This document shows, one piece after another, positions 62,564 through 64,000 of a stretch of 64,000 nt of DNA. The DNA lies in NCBI RefSeq assembly GCF_949628265.1, contig NC_088786.1, forward strand, positions 4,712,001-4,776,000, in the 5' to 3' direction. Position numbers and translations under genes: made by a program. Source of the stretch: Cloeon dipterum (taxonomy: Eukaryota > Arthropoda > Insecta > Ephemeroptera > Baetidae). Below the pieces are notes generated by a model, which saw only the letters and a program-made list of their open reading frames with translations, searched no databases and had not been told where the DNA came from. Position 1 is the first letter of the stretch. The number at the start of each line of letters is the position of its first letter.

Positions 62564-64000
62564 CTGAAAGTTTTGAATTGCAAATCGCGAATTAGTAAGC
62601 TTAATTGTATACTCTTTAAAGATTTTAGCCGATATTTAAAATGTTGCCAGCTTTCTCTTTTAATGCAAATTAAACACTATTTTAACCAACAGGCAAAACA
62701 TGAGATTAGCTAGCGTTAATTTAACTTAACTACTAGGGCCTGTTGCCAAGAACAAGCAAAGCAGCTATGAATCACACGTGGATTTAATATCATATGATGA
62801 GTTTTATTCGATAGATTTTCACCGTCATCATTAACATAATTAAGCCACTAATTATTTATGCTATCGATTTAACTCATCGAGAGGGAGTAATTCGATGGGG
62901 AACAAAGTTGGCAATCGGCTAAACAACTCTCGCTTAGCAGTAGTGAAATGAAAACTAAAAATATTCGTGACACTGGCACGTATTCAAATCTCTTTTTACA
63001 GGCTCGAATACGATCTATAAATACGCTCGGCACATGCCTCCCTCGGCACAAGCAAAACGCTGCATTGTATGAGTAAATTTTTAATAAGCACGCACAATAC
63101 AACGGTCTGGAAGCTTCTTGGTGATGAGCACACGTGCCTGCCAGTCTAGTTTTTAAATTCAGTCTTTTCACTAACAATCAAAACCATCCTCTCGATGGCG
63201 ACAAGAAAAACTGTGCGAGTTTGTTTTAATTTTGCATCTTACTATATTTATTGTATAATACTCTAGCTTGATTAACTAAAACGTGACTTGGAGTGTGTGT
63301 AAGCGAAATTTCAAAAACTCCTCTGCTCTTGTAATACTTCGAGTCAGTAGAAGAGTGAGTGATGCCTTATATGAAGCAAGCAAATTTTGCGAGTGCAGCG
63401 GAAAAATTTATTTTTAGCGAATGTCGTTTTTTTAAGCGCTCTTTAATTTATCTTGCGTAATATCTGAAATAAGCGTGAAAATGTGTATATTTTTGAACGG
63501 GCTTTACACAGCCGCTATTTTCAGCGTATGACCATTCTTTTTCACTAAGCCCCCCCGCGTCTGTTTGATCTTCGCTGGAGACATACGAAAATAAAACCCT
63601 AGTGTAATACAATGGAGTGAGTTGTTGTCATTGTTTTGGCGCAGAGCTGAAAATGAGTTCTATTTTTTCACTGCATGGTGATGACGAACGATTGAGGAAA
63701 TATTTGACTTTACCTGATATCTGCTAAAATTGGAACTGACGATCGCCTCATTTTCAGATTAACACTTTGATTTTTGAAATTTTGATTTTAATTGCTATAT
63801 TTCGTTAAACATATTTTTTTGCAAAAGTTACAAAATGCTTACATGCCTAGTGGATTTAACTGTGAAATACATTGATTGTGCACACGACCGAAGGCTGAAT
63901 GTGTATTAATCTTGATTGTAAAGAACGCGAGAAAAGGTTAAATTAAAAAATTTATAGTGGGGAAAGAGTTTCGTTGCAGTCATCCAAAGATTCACTTCTC
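62564..64000 (-). other. Nesprin intron continuing past the window edge
   Basis: AT-rich, about 1.4 kb, with no further exon I can support. The first exon visible (62389-62563) begins inside a codon, so coding sequence continues upstream of position 64000. Confidence 0.5.

Overview
This is AT-rich eukaryotic nuclear DNA, with genes split by mostly short GT-AG introns. Gene content points to an arthropod, most likely an insect: a KASH-ended giant nesprin with huge single exons (MSP-300 type), a Drosophila-style Sex comb on midleg gene, Cullin-5, an HMGXB4-type HMG-box gene and a NOC2 homologue. No species is claimed. There are no bacterial operons and I found no virus-like gene.

Layout. (1) 0-10.8 kb, plus strand: a tandem family of SLC16-like (monocarboxylate transporter type) MFS genes. 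It has a broken chimeric copy at the left edge, then two copies whose exons join in frame (about 435 and 414 residues). Small interspersed repeats and a non-LTR retrotransposon tail lie in their introns. (2) 11.7-17.3 kb, minus: a complete Cullin-5, with a non-autonomous hAT element and a 350-bp repeat in its introns. (3) 19.0-22.2 kb, minus: Scm (FCS fingers, two MBT repeats, SLED, SAM). It shares an ~830-bp divergent promoter region with (4) 23.0-26.1 kb, plus: HMGXB4. That gene runs tail to tail, 120 bp apart, with (5) 26.2-29.9 kb, minus: NOC2. (6) 31.3 kb to beyond 62.6 kb, minus: the C-terminal ~6,000 residues of a nesprin-1/MSP-300 protein, ending in a KASH domain. Its 5' part lies outside the window.

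The most unusual material is inside the nesprin gene. One exon of 6.16 kb and one of 4.13 kb are both in phase 0 and interrupt the spectrin-repeat rod with non-spectrin, low-complexity sequence. The first carries twelve 36-residue repeats with a 540-bp higher-order duplication, a recurring W..Y...RDAE box and YADV-type motifs. The second carries about 25 heptapeptide repeats with a 189-bp higher-order period, plus several Lys/Gly-rich patches. Three different short elements have hAT-type terminal inverted repeats and 8-bp target duplications, and a separate repeat family with nested inverted repeats occurs four times.

The host genes belong to unrelated pathways: membrane transport, ubiquitin ligation, Polycomb silencing, chromatin/transcription, ribosome biogenesis and nucleus-cytoskeleton linkage. 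Their proximity looks like ordinary gene order, apart from the shared Scm/HMGXB4 promoter region and the transporter tandem array.
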